Below are positions 26,930-36,938 of a stretch of 64,000 nucleotides of DNA, in pieces. The first letter of the stretch is position 1. Each line of letters opens with the position of its first letter. The notes beneath the pieces were generated by a model that saw only the letters and a program-made list of their open reading frames with translations, was not told where the DNA came from and made no database searches. Origin of the DNA: Pseudomonas hunanensis. GTDB lineage: Bacteria > Pseudomonadota > Gammaproteobacteria > Pseudomonadales > Pseudomonadaceae. The translations under genes and the position numbers were made by a program. The stretch spans positions 62,001 through 126,000 of the forward strand of contig NZ_QJRC01000102.1 of assembly GCF_013393325.1 (NCBI RefSeq), read 5' to 3'.

Positions 26930-27256
26930 CGGGCTCACGAAACACCTGTGGGAGCGGCTGCGCCCGCTCTCCCAGGCATCGCGTCAAACAGATTTTCAGA
27001 AGCTTCCTACGCACCATTAAGGTGCCTCCTACATATACTCCCGCCTCGAAACATCCTGCAAAATGCCATCATTTTGCCCGCGCAAACGTTTAACTTCGCC
27101 GAAAGTTATACCGATGCGACATCCATGTACGGCCGTACCACTTTTCCGGCGCCAACTATCCTTCTTCCTGTTGCATTGGGAACACCCCCTGCATAAGTAT
27201 CCGCAGGTCGGCTCACGAGGCCACCTCATCCAAAAAATGACAACAATGAGGCCACC
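26930..27256. other. Intergenic region between SIMPL gene and dppA
   Basis: 327 bases without a supported gene. It begins with an imperfect REP-like hairpin at 26945-26976, likely ending the SIMPL transcript. A small hairpin (GCACC/GGTGC, 27011-27025) follows. The rest should hold the dppA promoter and leader; no confident -35/-10, sigma-54 site or operator was found. Confidence 0.5.
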
Positions 27257-28882
27257 ATGCTCAAACACGCAGTCATTCCGTTCCTGCTTGGCGCAGGCTT
27301 GCTCACCGGTGCACCGTCGGCCTTGGCCGCGTCCAACCTGGTGTTCTGCTCCGAGGGCAGCCCGGCCGGTTTCGACCCGGGGCAGTACACCACCGGGACC
27401 GACTTCGACGCCTCGGCCGAGACCGTGTTCAACCGCCTGACCCAGTTCGAACGTGGTGGCACGGCCGTCATCCCGGGCCTGGCGACCAAATGGGAAGTGT
27501 CCGACGACGGCAAGACCTACACCTTCCACCTGCGCGAAGGGGTCAAGTTCCATACCACCGACTACTTCAAGCCCAGCCGCCCGTTCAACGCCGACGACGT
27601 GTTGTTCACCTTCAACCGCATGCTCGACAAGGAGCAACCGTTCCGCAAGGCTTACCCCACCGAGTTCCCGTACTTCACCGACATGGGCATGGACAAGAAT
27701 ATCGCCAAAGTGGAGAAGCTCGACGAGCACACGGTGAAGTTCACCCTCAACGAAGTCGATGCCGCGTTCATCCAGAACCTGGCCATGAGCTTCGCCTCGA
27801 TTCAGTCCGCCGAATACGCCGACCGGCTGCTCAAGGACGGCAAGGCCGCCGACATCAACCAGAAGCCTATCGGCACTGGCCCGTTCGTGTTCAGCAAGTA
27901 CCAGAAGGACGCGCAGATCCGCTTCAAGGGCAACAAGGACTACTGGCAACCCGATGACGTGAAGATCGACAACCTGATCTTTGCCATCACCACCGATGCC
28001 TCGGTGCGCATGCAAAAGCTGAAAAAGAACGAGTGCCAGGTCACTTTGTTCCCCCGCCCGGCCGACATCGAGCCACTAAAGAAAGACCCCAAGCTAAAAA
28101 TGCCTGACCAGGCCGGTTTCAACCTTGGCTACATCGCCTACAACGTGATGGACAAGATCAAGGGCAGCAACGACGCCAACCCCATGGCCCAGTTGAAAGT
28201 GCGCCAGGCGCTGGACATGGCCGTGGACAAGAAAAAGATCATCGAGTCGGTCTACCAAGGTGCCGGCCAGCTGGCAGTCAATGCCATGCCACCTACGCAA
28301 TGGTCCTATGACACCAGCATCAAGGACGCCCCGTTCGACCCCGAAAAAGCCAAGCAACTGCTCAAGGAAGCTGGCATCAAGGAAGGCACCGAAATCACCC
28401 TGTGGGCCATGCCGGTGCAACGCCCGTACAACCCCAATGCCAAGCTGATGGCCGAAATGCTCCAGTCCGACTGGGCCAAGATCGGTATCAAGGCGAAGAT
28501 CGTCAGCTACGAATGGGGCGAGTACATCAAACGCTCCAAAGGCGGCGAACAGGGCGCCATGCTGATTGGCTGGAGCGGTGACAACGGTGACCCGGACAAC
28601 TGGCTGGGCACCCTCTACGGCTGCGATGCCGTGGATGGCAACAACTTCTCCAAGTGGTGCTACAAGCCCTACGACGACCTGATCAAGCAGGCCAAGGCCA
28701 CTTCCGACCAGGCCAAGCGCACCGAGCTGTACCAGAAGGCGCAGCACATCCTCAAGGAGCAGGTACCGATCACACCGATCGCTCACTCCACCGTCTACCA
28801 GCCCATGAGCGCCAAAGTGAAGGATTACAAGATCAGCCCATTCGGACTGAACTCCTTCTACGGCGTCAGCGTGGACAAGTAG
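27257..28882 (+). CDS. dppA: Dipeptide-binding periplasmic protein DppA, copy 1
   Basis: Substrate-binding protein of the SBP_bac_5 (peptide/nickel) family, 541 residues. The signal peptide ends around GAPSALA/AS. The mature N-terminus SNLVFCSEGSPAGFDPGQYTTGTDFDASAETVFNRL and GWSGDNGDPDNWLGTLYGCDAV near the C-terminus are typical of DppA. It delivers di- and tripeptides to DppBCDF encoded downstream. It is very similar to the next gene and more distant from the third copy. In P. aeruginosa, paralogous DppA proteins with different peptide ranges feed one permease; that sharing is inferred here. Confidence 0.94.
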   Translation: MLKHAVIPFLLGAGLLTGAPSALAASNLVFCSEGSPAGFDPGQYTTGTDFDASAETVFNRLTQFERGGTAVIPGLATKWEVSDDGKTYTFHLREGVKFHTTDYFKPSRPFNADDVLFTFNRMLDKEQPFRKAYPTEFPYFTDMGMDKNIAKVEKLDEHTVKFTLNEVDAAFIQNLAMSFASIQSAEYADRLLKDGKAADINQKPIGTGPFVFSKYQKDAQIRFKGNKDYWQPDDVKIDNLIFAITTDASVRMQKLKKNECQVTLFPRPADIEPLKKDPKLKMPDQAGFNLGYIAYNVMDKIKGSNDANPMAQLKVRQALDMAVDKKKIIESVYQGAGQLAVNAMPPTQWSYDTSIKDAPFDPEKAKQLLKEAGIKEGTEITLWAMPVQRPYNPNAKLMAEMLQSDWAKIGIKAKIVSYEWGEYIKRSKGGEQGAMLIGWSGDNGDPDNWLGTLYGCDAVDGNNFSKWCYKPYDDLIKQAKATSDQAKRTELYQKAQHILKEQVPITPIAHSTVYQPMSAKVKDYKISPFGLNSFYGVSVDK

Positions 28883-29029
28883 GCTGACCCGGGCACCCGC
28901 TGAGCGGCGGGTGCCCTTCCATCCTTGCCACCCTTTCATGTCGTCCTGCTGCTATCCGCCGCGGGAGCGGCGAACTGTTGCCGTCATTCGTACAACGAGG
29001 CGGCGCAAACAGACGAAAAAGGACTTGCC

Positions 29030-30622
29030 ATGCGTCACGCTACCCGCCTTTCGACCCTATTGGCCCTGGGCCTGATCAGCCAGTCCCCGGCCCTGCTGGC
29101 CAACAACCTGGTGTTCTGCTCCGAGGGCAGCCCAGCCGGCTTCGACACCGCTCAGTACACCAGCGCCACCGACAACGACGCCGCCGAACCCATCTACAAC
29201 CGGCTGGTCGAGTTCGAACGGGGTGGCACCGCCGTGCAGCCTGCCCTGGCAACTCGCTGGGAAGTGTCCGACGACGGCCTGCGCTACACCTTCCACCTGC
29301 GTGAAGGGGTGAAATTCCACAGCAACAAGGCCTTCAACCCAAGCCGCGAGCTCAACGCCGACGATGTGTTGTTCACCTTCAACCGCATGCTCGACAAGGG
29401 TCATCGGTTCCGCCAGGCCTACCCTACCGAGTTCCCCTATTTCATCAGCATGGGCCTGGACAAGAATATCGCTCGCATCGAGAAGGCCGGCCCGCTGACC
29501 GTGGTGTTCACCTTGAACACGGTCGATGCTGCGTTCATCCAGAACCTGGCCATGAGCTTCGCCTCCATCCTCTCCGCCGAGTACGCCGACCAGTTGCTGG
29601 CCAGCGGGCGCCCCAGCGACATCAACCAGCAGCCGATCGGTACCGGGCCGTTCGTGTTCCAGCGATACCAGAAGGATTCGCAGATCCGCTACAAGGGCAA
29701 CAAGGACTATTGGGCACCGAATGAGGTGAAGATCGACAACCTGGTGTTCTCGATCAACGTCGACCCCTCGGTGCGCATCCAGAAGCTGCGCCGCAATGAG
29801 TGCCAGGTCACCCTGCACCCGCGCCCGGCCGACCTGCCGGCGCTCAAGGCCGACAGCACGTTGCAGGTGTTGCAGCAACCAGGCTTCAACCTCGGCTACA
29901 TCGCCTACAACACCCAGCACCCACCATTCGACCGCCTGGAAGTGCGCCAGGCAATGGACATGGCGGTGAACAAGCAAGCCATCATCCAGGCGGTGTATCA
30001 GGACTCCGGCCAACTGGCGGTGAACGCCATGCCACCCACCCAGTGGTCCTATGACGAAAGCCTCAAGGACGCCCCCTACAACCCGGAAAAGGCCAGACAG
30101 CTGCTGCAGCAGGCCGGTGTCAAACCTGGCACCGAGGTCACCCTGTGGGCCATGCCGGTGCAGCGCCCATACAACCCCAACGCCAAGCTGATGGCCGAAA
30201 TGCTTCAGGCCGACTGGAACAAGCTCGGCTTCAAGGTACGCATCGTCAGCTATGAATGGGGCGAATACCTCAAGCGCATGAAAAGCGGTGAGCACGACAT
30301 CGCCCTGATCGGCTGGACCGGTGACAACGGCGACCCGGACAACTGGCTGGGCACCCTCTACAGCTGCGATGCCATCGGCAGCAACAACTATTCGCTGTGG
30401 TGCGACCCGCAGTACGACAGCCTGGTCAAGCAGGCCAAGCAGGTGACCGACCGTACGCAGCGCACCGCCCTGTACCAGCAGGCCCAGCAGCGGCTCAAGC
30501 AGCAGGTACCGATTACCCCGGTGGCGCATTCCACGGTGAACCAACCGCTCAGCGTCAAGGTTTCCGAATTCAAGGTCAGCCCGTTTGGGCGCAATGACTT
30601 TTCCGGTGTGAGTGTTGACTGA
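29030..30622 (+). CDS. dppA: Dipeptide-binding periplasmic protein DppA, copy 2
   Basis: Second SBP_bac_5 protein, 530 residues, closely similar to copy 1 across its length (NNLVFCSEGSPAGFDTAQYTS; GWTGDNGDPDNWLGTLYSCDAI), with several changes in the first lobe, including a one-residue-shorter segment TSATDNDAAEPIYNRL. The signal peptide is MRHATRLSTLLALGLISQSPALLA. AAGGA precedes the ATG at 29030; the upstream in-frame ATG at 28925 would spoil the signal. A recent tandem duplication with later divergence of ligand range is the likely origin. Confidence 0.93.
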   Translation: MRHATRLSTLLALGLISQSPALLANNLVFCSEGSPAGFDTAQYTSATDNDAAEPIYNRLVEFERGGTAVQPALATRWEVSDDGLRYTFHLREGVKFHSNKAFNPSRELNADDVLFTFNRMLDKGHRFRQAYPTEFPYFISMGLDKNIARIEKAGPLTVVFTLNTVDAAFIQNLAMSFASILSAEYADQLLASGRPSDINQQPIGTGPFVFQRYQKDSQIRYKGNKDYWAPNEVKIDNLVFSINVDPSVRIQKLRRNECQVTLHPRPADLPALKADSTLQVLQQPGFNLGYIAYNTQHPPFDRLEVRQAMDMAVNKQAIIQAVYQDSGQLAVNAMPPTQWSYDESLKDAPYNPEKARQLLQQAGVKPGTEVTLWAMPVQRPYNPNAKLMAEMLQADWNKLGFKVRIVSYEWGEYLKRMKSGEHDIALIGWTGDNGDPDNWLGTLYSCDAIGSNNYSLWCDPQYDSLVKQAKQVTDRTQRTALYQQAQQRLKQQVPITPVAHSTVNQPLSVKVSEFKVSPFGRNDFSGVSVD

Positions 30623-30637
30623 TCTTTAGCCCTCAAG

Positions 30638-30731
30638 GGCCACTTCGCGGGTGAACCCGCTCCCACAGAGATCTTCACAAACCAGGCGTCTGCGCAGATC
30701 CCTGGGGGAGCGGTTTACCCGCGAAAAGGCC
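30638..30731. repeat. Pair of inverted REP elements
   Basis: Two REP units face each other: GGCC..TTCGCGGGT..AACCCGCTCCC at 30638-30666 and its imperfect reverse complement ending at 30731. They occupy the gap between dppA copy 2 and the porin gene and could reduce read-through into, or stabilise, the flanking messages. Confidence 0.8.
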
Positions 30732-30851
30732 AGCACAGGCAGCACGCCCCCCCAACTCAGCCCGGCGATCCCGTGGCAACCCAGGCAACACCGCAACACC
30801 CACCCGGCCCACAAGGCCGGCAATAACTAGAAAACAATGGGAGCTTCAACC

Positions 30852-32231
30852 TTGAGAATATTCACCCTGACCGCACTGGCGTTATCCATCAGTGCCTTAT
30901 CCACCGTGGCCCAGGCCGACCCGCAAAGCCAGGCCTACATCCCGCTCACCCTCAAAGGCAGCAGCGAGCAGGCGCAGGCCAGCGGCTTCATCGACGGCCA
31001 GAGCCTGTCTGGCAGCACCCGCAACTGGTACGCCCGCGAACGCGCCGCACGCGCCCCGCTGTGGAAGTACTACAAAAGCGACGGCACCCGCCACCCCACC
31101 CACAGCCGGGAAAACTGGGTACAAGGCAGCATCCTCAACTACAGCTCCGGCTTCACCCAAGGCACCGTGGGCATCGCCGTCGAGGCCGCTGGCTACAACG
31201 CCATCGCCCTGCAACAGAGCCGCGAAGCTGTCGCCGGCCCCAACAACCGCACCCTGACCCACAGCGATGGCGACCCCATTGGCCAGTGGAGCAAACTGGG
31301 CCTGGGCAACATCAAGGCACGGGTGTCCAACACTACCCTTACCCTCGGCCGCCAGTCGGTTGACACCCCGATGATCGCCTACATCGGCAACCGTGCCCTG
31401 CCGTCGAGCTTCCAGGGCGCGTTCCTGCACAGCGCCGAGTTCGATAACCTCAGCTTCGACCTGGGCACCTTCGACCGCGTCTCGCCACGTACCGAGCAGA
31501 GCCTCAGCAAGTTCCGCAGCGAATACAGCGCCACTGGCGTGGAAACCGACCGCGCCAGCACCGCCGGCATCAACTACCAGCCGTTCAAGAGCCTGAGCAC
31601 CAGCCTGTACGCCACCAAGGTCGACGATTTCTGGAACCAGTACTACTTCGGCGCCAACCACGTGCTCGGCGACAGCGCAGTGCTCAGCCTGAGCACCGGC
31701 CTGAACTACTACAAGACCGTCGACGCCGGCAGCCAGAAAATGGGCAAGATCGACAACGACACCTACAGCCTGTCGTTCGACCTGACCCACCAGGCCCACA
31801 CCCTCGGTGCCTCCTGGCAGCAGGTCAACGGTAACGAGTACTTCGACTACCTGCACGAAACCAACGGCATCTACCTGGCCAACTCACTGCTGTCGGACTT
31901 CAACGGCCCCAACGAAAAATCGCTGAAGATCTCCTACGTACTGAACATGGCGCCCTACGGCGTACCAGGCCTGAAGTTCAACCTGTACAACGCCCGCGGC
32001 TGGGGCATCGATGGCACTCACTATCGCGGTACAGCCTACGACGTGAATGGCCTGGATGGCGAAACCCACTACGAGTGGGGGATCGGCACCAGTTACGCGG
32101 TGCAGAGCGGGCCGCTGAAAGACACCAGCATCCGCGCCACCTACACCACTCACCGCGCCAGCAAGGCCCAGGGTGATGGCAGCCTGGATGAGTTCCGCGT
32201 GGTGACCACCATCCCATTCAACATTCTCTGA
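30852..32231 (+). CDS. opdP: OprD-family outer-membrane porin (OpdP-like)
   Basis: Outer-membrane channel of 459 residues. The signal is MRIFTLTALALSISALSTVAQA. The mature protein follows the OprD family (SGFIDGQSLSGSTRNWYARERA; KARVSNTTLTLGRQSVDTPMIAYIGNRALPSSFQG; C-terminus VVTTIPFNIL). In P. aeruginosa the porin OpdP sits at the same place in the dpp locus and admits dipeptides. The start is TTG at 30852 because GGGAG lies 8-9 bases before it; the ATG at 30837 has no ribosome binding site and would add a non-signal stretch. Confidence 0.88.
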   Translation: MRIFTLTALALSISALSTVAQADPQSQAYIPLTLKGSSEQAQASGFIDGQSLSGSTRNWYARERAARAPLWKYYKSDGTRHPTHSRENWVQGSILNYSSGFTQGTVGIAVEAAGYNAIALQQSREAVAGPNNRTLTHSDGDPIGQWSKLGLGNIKARVSNTTLTLGRQSVDTPMIAYIGNRALPSSFQGAFLHSAEFDNLSFDLGTFDRVSPRTEQSLSKFRSEYSATGVETDRASTAGINYQPFKSLSTSLYATKVDDFWNQYYFGANHVLGDSAVLSLSTGLNYYKTVDAGSQKMGKIDNDTYSLSFDLTHQAHTLGASWQQVNGNEYFDYLHETNGIYLANSLLSDFNGPNEKSLKISYVLNMAPYGVPGLKFNLYNARGWGIDGTHYRGTAYDVNGLDGETHYEWGIGTSYAVQSGPLKDTSIRATYTTHRASKAQGDGSLDEFRVVTTIPFNIL

Positions 32232-32309
32232 CCGCCGGCGCCACGGCCCACTTCGCAGCGGGCCGTGGCGACTACGCTGGAATCAATGCAAGCAGGGAGC
32301 CTTCAACCC

Positions 32310-33920
32310 ATGCAGAGAGCTTTCATGAAATCGCTACCGCTACGCCTGGCCCTGGCCGTCCTGGTGCTGGGCAGCACCACGCAACTGGCCGCCAAACCAC
32401 TGGTGGTGTGTACCGAGGCCAGCCCGGAAGGGTTCGACGTTGTTCAGTACACCACGGCGGTCACTTTCGACGCATCGTCCGAAACCGTGTTCAACCGCCT
32501 GGTCGATTTCAAGCCCGGCACCACCGACATCCAGCCGGCACTGGCCGAACGCTGGGACATTTCGCCAGACGGCCTGACCTACACCTTCCACCTGCGTCAC
32601 GGGGTGAAGTTTCACACCACCGACTACTTCAAGCCAACTCGTGAATTCAATGCCGACGATGTGCTGTGGAGCCTGAATCGCCAGCTTGACCCGAATCACC
32701 CGTGGCATGACAAGACCAGCGTGGGCTATCCCTACTTTGAAAGCATGGCCTTCAAGGAACTGCTCAAGTCGGTGAGCAAGAGCGACGACAACACCGTGGT
32801 GATCACCCTCACCCGCCCGGAAGCCCCGTTCCTGCATGACATGGCAATGGGCTTCACCTCGATCTATTCCGCCGAGTACGGCGACAAGTTGCTCGAAGCT
32901 GGCAAAACGGCCGAGCTGAACAGCAAGCCGATCGGCACTGGGCCGTTCATCTTCCAGCGCTACAACAAGGATGCACAGGTCCGTTTCAAACCGAATCCCG
33001 AATACTTCCGCGGCAAACCACCCGCCGATGCCCTGGTCTTCGCCATCGCTACCGATAGCAACGTACGACTGCAAAAGCTACGCGCCAACGAATGCCAGGT
33101 CGCGCTCTACCCCAAACCGGATGATGTGCCGTCGATCAAGGCTGACCCCAAGCTCAAGGTGGCCGAGATCGAAGCGCTGGTCACCGGTTACATCGCCATG
33201 AATACCGAGCACCCATACCTGAGCGATGTGCGCGTGCGCAAAGCCATCAACATGGCCTTCGACCGCCAGACCCACGTCGATCAGCTGTTTGGCAAGGGCA
33301 ACGCGCTGGTGGGCGTCAATCCATACCCGCCGACCATGATCGGTTACAACACCAGTAACAAGAACCCGCCGCGCGACCTCGACAAAGCACGCGCCCTGCT
33401 CAAGGAAGCTGGCGTTCCGGAAGGCACGGTGATCACGCTGTTCACCCGCAACGGTGGCGGCATGACCAACCCTAACCCGCGCCTGTCCGCCGAGATGTTA
33501 CAGGCCGACCTGAAACAGATCGGGCTGAAGCTGGATGTCCGCGTGATGGAGTGGGCGGAAATGCTGCGCCGCGCCAAGAAGGGCGAAGCGGACCTGGTGT
33601 CCACCGGCTGGGCAGGCGACAACGGTGACCCGGATAACTTCCTTACCCCGCTGCTCAGCTGTGACGCGGTCAAAACCGGCGAGAACTACGCCCGCTGGTG
33701 CAACTCGAAATTCCAGGAACTGATTACCCGCGCCCGCGAGGTGATCGACAACGACGAACGTGCAAGGCTCTATAGCGAGGCATTGAAGGTGTACGATGAC
33801 GACCAACCCTGGATCAGCATGGCCCATCCGAAGATGTTCACCGCCATGCGTGACAACGTTGAGGGCTACGTGATCAGCCCTCTGACCAACAACAACTTCG
33901 CCACCACCAAGGTGAAGTAG
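32310..33920 (+). CDS. Peptide-binding periplasmic protein, diverged third DppA copy
   Basis: A third SBP_bac_5 protein, 536 residues, clearly related to the other two but less similar (KPLVVCTEASPEGFDVVQYTTAVTFDASSETVFNRLVDF; GWAGDNGDPDNFLTPLLSCDAV). It lies directly before dppB, the place of DppA4 in P. aeruginosa. Start at ATG 32310 with GGGAG about ten bases upstream; ATG 32325 is an alternative that gives a more conventional signal peptide (MKSLPLRLALAVLVLGSTTQLAA). Likely a different peptide preference from copies 1 and 2. Confidence 0.9.
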   Translation: MQRAFMKSLPLRLALAVLVLGSTTQLAAKPLVVCTEASPEGFDVVQYTTAVTFDASSETVFNRLVDFKPGTTDIQPALAERWDISPDGLTYTFHLRHGVKFHTTDYFKPTREFNADDVLWSLNRQLDPNHPWHDKTSVGYPYFESMAFKELLKSVSKSDDNTVVITLTRPEAPFLHDMAMGFTSIYSAEYGDKLLEAGKTAELNSKPIGTGPFIFQRYNKDAQVRFKPNPEYFRGKPPADALVFAIATDSNVRLQKLRANECQVALYPKPDDVPSIKADPKLKVAEIEALVTGYIAMNTEHPYLSDVRVRKAINMAFDRQTHVDQLFGKGNALVGVNPYPPTMIGYNTSNKNPPRDLDKARALLKEAGVPEGTVITLFTRNGGGMTNPNPRLSAEMLQADLKQIGLKLDVRVMEWAEMLRRAKKGEADLVSTGWAGDNGDPDNFLTPLLSCDAVKTGENYARWCNSKFQELITRAREVIDNDERARLYSEALKVYDDDQPWISMAHPKMFTAMRDNVEGYVISPLTNNNFATTKVK

Positions 33921-34011
33921 AACAACAACGACCGCCGGCAACCCACACGGGCACCGGCGGCACTGCCGTACCGGGCTGATCGCCCCACGGCCTGATGAGG
34001 TAACCCCGACA

Positions 34012-35022
34012 ATGTTGAGTTTTATTGCCCGGCGCCTTGGCCTGCTGATACCGACCTTTTTCGGCATCACCTTGCTGACCTTCGCGCTCATACGCCTGAT
34101 CCCCGGCGACCCGGTGGAAGTGATGATGGGCGAGCGCAGGGTCGACCCCGAAATGCATGCCCAGGCCATGGAGCGCCTGGGCCTGAACAAGCCACTGCCG
34201 GTCCAGTACCTGGACTACATCGGCAAGCTGGCCCAAGGTGACCTCGGCGAATCGCTGCGCACCCGCGAAAGTGTGTGGAACGAGTTTCTCACCCTGTTCC
34301 CAGCCACCCTGGAGCTGGCCTTCGCCGCTTTGCTATTCGCCGGCATTGTCGGCCTGCTGGCCGGGGTGATCGCCGCACTCAAGCGCGGTTCGCTGTTCGA
34401 CCACGGTGTAATGGGCATTTCACTGGCCGGCTATTCGATGCCAATTTTCTGGTGGGGCCTTATCCTGATCATGTTCTTCTCGGTGAGCCTGGGCTGGACG
34501 CCGGTGTCCGGGCGCATCGACCTGCTCTACGACATCGAGCCGAAGACTGGCTTCATGCTGATCGATACCTTGCTCAGCGACGAAGAAGGTGCGTTCAAGG
34601 ACGCGGTGATGCACCTGATTCTGCCGGCCATCGTGCTCGGCACCATCCCGCTGGCGGTGATCGCCCGCATGACCCGCTCGTCGATGCTCGAAGTGCTGCG
34701 CGAAGACTACATCCGTACCGCACGCGCCAAAGGCCTTTCGCCAGCCCGCGTGGTGTTCGTGCACGGCCTGCGCAACGCCCTGATCCCGGTGCTGACCGTA
34801 TTCGGCCTGCAGGTCGGCACGCTGCTGGCCGGTGCAGTACTGACCGAAACCATCTTTTCCTGGCCGGGCATCGGCAAGTGGCTGATCGAAGCCATCGGTG
34901 CCCGTGACTACCCCGTGGTCCAGAACGGCATCCTGTTGATCGCCTGCCTGGTGATTCTGGTCAACTTCGTCGTAGACATCCTCTACGGCCTGGCCAACCC
35001 ACGCATCCGTCATCAGCGCTGA
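34012..35022 (+). CDS. dppB: Dipeptide ABC transporter permease DppB
   Basis: Inner-membrane permease of 336 residues with six helices. The N-terminus MLSFIARRLGLLIPTFFGITLLTFALIRLIPGDPVE is typical of the DppB/OppB family, and the EAA loop contact region is VLREDYIRTARAKGLSPARVVFVHGLRNALIPV. It pairs with DppC. It starts 91 bases after the third binding protein; dppC follows after 10 bases. Confidence 0.96.
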   Translation: MLSFIARRLGLLIPTFFGITLLTFALIRLIPGDPVEVMMGERRVDPEMHAQAMERLGLNKPLPVQYLDYIGKLAQGDLGESLRTRESVWNEFLTLFPATLELAFAALLFAGIVGLLAGVIAALKRGSLFDHGVMGISLAGYSMPIFWWGLILIMFFSVSLGWTPVSGRIDLLYDIEPKTGFMLIDTLLSDEEGAFKDAVMHLILPAIVLGTIPLAVIARMTRSSMLEVLREDYIRTARAKGLSPARVVFVHGLRNALIPVLTVFGLQVGTLLAGAVLTETIFSWPGIGKWLIEAIGARDYPVVQNGILLIACLVILVNFVVDILYGLANPRIRHQR

Positions 35023-35032
35023 GGCCCTTGCC

Positions 35033-35959
35033 ATGACTAGCCCGCTTGCAAAATCCGTGTCGCCGGCCAGCCCGGTGGACCAGAGCCTGCTCTACCCCTC
35101 GCCGTACAAAGAATTCTGGCAAGCCTTCGCGCGCAACAAGGGCGCGGTGATGGGCCTGGCCTTCATGTGCCTGGTGGTGTTCTGCGCCCTGTTCGCGCCG
35201 TGGGTCGCCCCGCATGACCCGAGCGAGCAGTACCGCGATTTCCTGCTGACCCCGCCGGTGTGGCTGGAAGGCGGCACCTGGCAGTTCATCCTCGGCACCG
35301 ACGAACTTGGCCGCGACCTGCTTTCGCGGCTGATTCAGGGTGCACGGTTGTCGCTGCTGATCGGCCTGTCGTCGGTCGTGATGTCGCTGATCCCTGGCAT
35401 TTTCCTCGGCCTGCTGGCCGGTTTCTTCCCGCAACTGCTCGGCCCATCGATCATGCGCCTGATGGATGTGATGCTGGCGTTGCCGTCGCTGCTGCTGGCG
35501 GTGGCCATCGTCGCTATCCTCGGCCCTGGCCTGATCAATACGGTGATCGCCATCGCCATCGTGTCCCTGCCCTCCTACGTGCGCCTGACCCGCGCCGCCG
35601 TGATGGGCGAGCTGAACCGCGACTACGTCACCGCCGCACGCCTGGCCGGTGCCAGCCTGCCACGGCTGATGTTCGTCACCGTGCTGCCCAACTGCATGGC
35701 GCCACTGATCGTGCAGGCCACCCTCAGTTTCTCCTCGGCCATCCTCGACGCCGCCGCGCTGGGCTTTCTTGGTCTCGGCGTACAACCGCCAACCCCCGAG
35801 TGGGGCACCATGCTGGCTTCGGCCCGAGACTACATCGAGCGTGCCTGGTGGGTGGTCAGCCTGCCCGGCCTGACCATTCTGCTCAGTGTGCTGGCAATCA
35901 ACCTGATGGGCGACGGGCTGCGCGATGCGCTGGACCCTAAACTCAAGAACGCCGCCTGA
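35033..35959 (+). CDS. dppC: Dipeptide ABC transporter permease DppC
   Basis: Second permease subunit, 308 residues, six helices. It shows the DppC family N-terminal cytoplasmic tail (FWQAFARNKGAVMGLAFMCLVVFCALFAPWVAPHDP), LGTDELGRDLLSRLIQGARLSLLIG, and the EAA region ELNRDYVTAARLAGASLPRLMFVTVLPN. It forms the channel with DppB. Eleven bases separate its stop from dppD. Confidence 0.96.
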   Translation: MTSPLAKSVSPASPVDQSLLYPSPYKEFWQAFARNKGAVMGLAFMCLVVFCALFAPWVAPHDPSEQYRDFLLTPPVWLEGGTWQFILGTDELGRDLLSRLIQGARLSLLIGLSSVVMSLIPGIFLGLLAGFFPQLLGPSIMRLMDVMLALPSLLLAVAIVAILGPGLINTVIAIAIVSLPSYVRLTRAAVMGELNRDYVTAARLAGASLPRLMFVTVLPNCMAPLIVQATLSFSSAILDAAALGFLGLGVQPPTPEWGTMLASARDYIERAWWVVSLPGLTILLSVLAINLMGDGLRDALDPKLKNAA

Positions 35960-35969
35960 GGAGAACGCC

Positions 35970-36938
35970 ATGTCACTGTTGCAGATCAACAACCTCAACG
36001 TGCGCTTCGGCGACGCCAATGCGGTACCGGTCGTCGACGGCCTGGACCTGGCGGTGGAGGCCGGCGAAATCCTGGCCATCGTCGGCGAGTCCGGCTCGGG
36101 CAAATCGGTCACCATGATGGCCTTGATGGGCCTGATCGAAGCCCCGGGGCGTATTACCGCCGACGCCCTCACCTTCGATGGCACGGACATGCTCAAGCTC
36201 AGCGGCCGGCAACGACGCAAAGTGGTTGGCAAGGATATCGCCATGGTCTTCCAGGACCCGATGACCGCGCTCAACCCCAGCTATACCGTGGGTTTCCAGA
36301 TCGAAGAAGTGCTGCGCCAGCACCTGGGCCTGAAGGGCAAGGCCGCGCGCCAGCGTGCCCTCGAACTGTTGAAAAAAGTCGAGATCCCGGCTGCAGAAAG
36401 TCGCCTGGATGCTTACCCGCACCAACTGTCCGGCGGCATGAGCCAGCGTGTGGCGATAGCCATGGCGATTGCCGGCGAGCCCAAGCTGTTGATCGCCGAC
36501 GAACCGACCACCGCGCTGGACGTGACCATCCAGGCGCAGATCATGGAGCTGCTGGTCAACCTGCAGAAAGAGCGCAACATGGCGCTCATCCTGATCACCC
36601 ACGACCTTGCCGTGGTCGCCGAAACCGCCAGGCGGGTGTGCGTGATGTACGCCGGCCAAGCCGTGGAAGTGGGCCAGGTGCCGGAGCTGTTCGACGTGCC
36701 CGCCCACCCGTACAGCGAAGCCTTGCTGGCAGCAATCCCCGAGCACAGCATCGGCGCCGAACGCCTGGCCACCCTGCCTGGCATTGTCCCTGGGCGCTAC
36801 GACCGCCCGGTCGGCTGCCTGCTGTCGCCGCGTTGCCCGTACGTGCAGGACACATGCCGGCGCCAGCGCCCGCCCCTCGACCCACAGGCCCATAGCCTGG
36901 TGCGTTGCTTCTACCCGCTGAACCAGGAGGTGGCGTGA
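35970..36938 (+). CDS. dppD: Dipeptide ABC transporter ATPase DppD
   Basis: ATP-binding subunit of 322 residues. Walker A is GESGSGKS (near residue 40), the signature is LSGGMSQRVAIAMAI, and Walker B is LLIADEPTTALDVT. The C-terminal extension carries CLLSPRCPYVQDTCRRQRPPL, the cysteine cluster that binds an iron-sulfur cluster in peptide/nickel-type ATPases. GAGGAG lies before the ATG at 35970. Its stop overlaps the dppF start by one base. Confidence 0.96.
   Translation: MSLLQINNLNVRFGDANAVPVVDGLDLAVEAGEILAIVGESGSGKSVTMMALMGLIEAPGRITADALTFDGTDMLKLSGRQRRKVVGKDIAMVFQDPMTALNPSYTVGFQIEEVLRQHLGLKGKAARQRALELLKKVEIPAAESRLDAYPHQLSGGMSQRVAIAMAIAGEPKLLIADEPTTALDVTIQAQIMELLVNLQKERNMALILITHDLAVVAETARRVCVMYAGQAVEVGQVPELFDVPAHPYSEALLAAIPEHSIGAERLATLPGIVPGRYDRPVGCLLSPRCPYVQDTCRRQRPPLDPQAHSLVRCFYPLNQEVA

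Noticed and set aside
24755..26938. RoxS extended to 727 residues
   Set aside because: The extra N-terminal part lies opposite the SIMPL gene and has no domain; the ATG at 26011 has AGGAG and gives the family N-terminus.
27090..27256. A sigma-54 promoter before dppA (GTTGCA motif)
   Set aside because: The GTTGCA has no TGGC block at the required distance.
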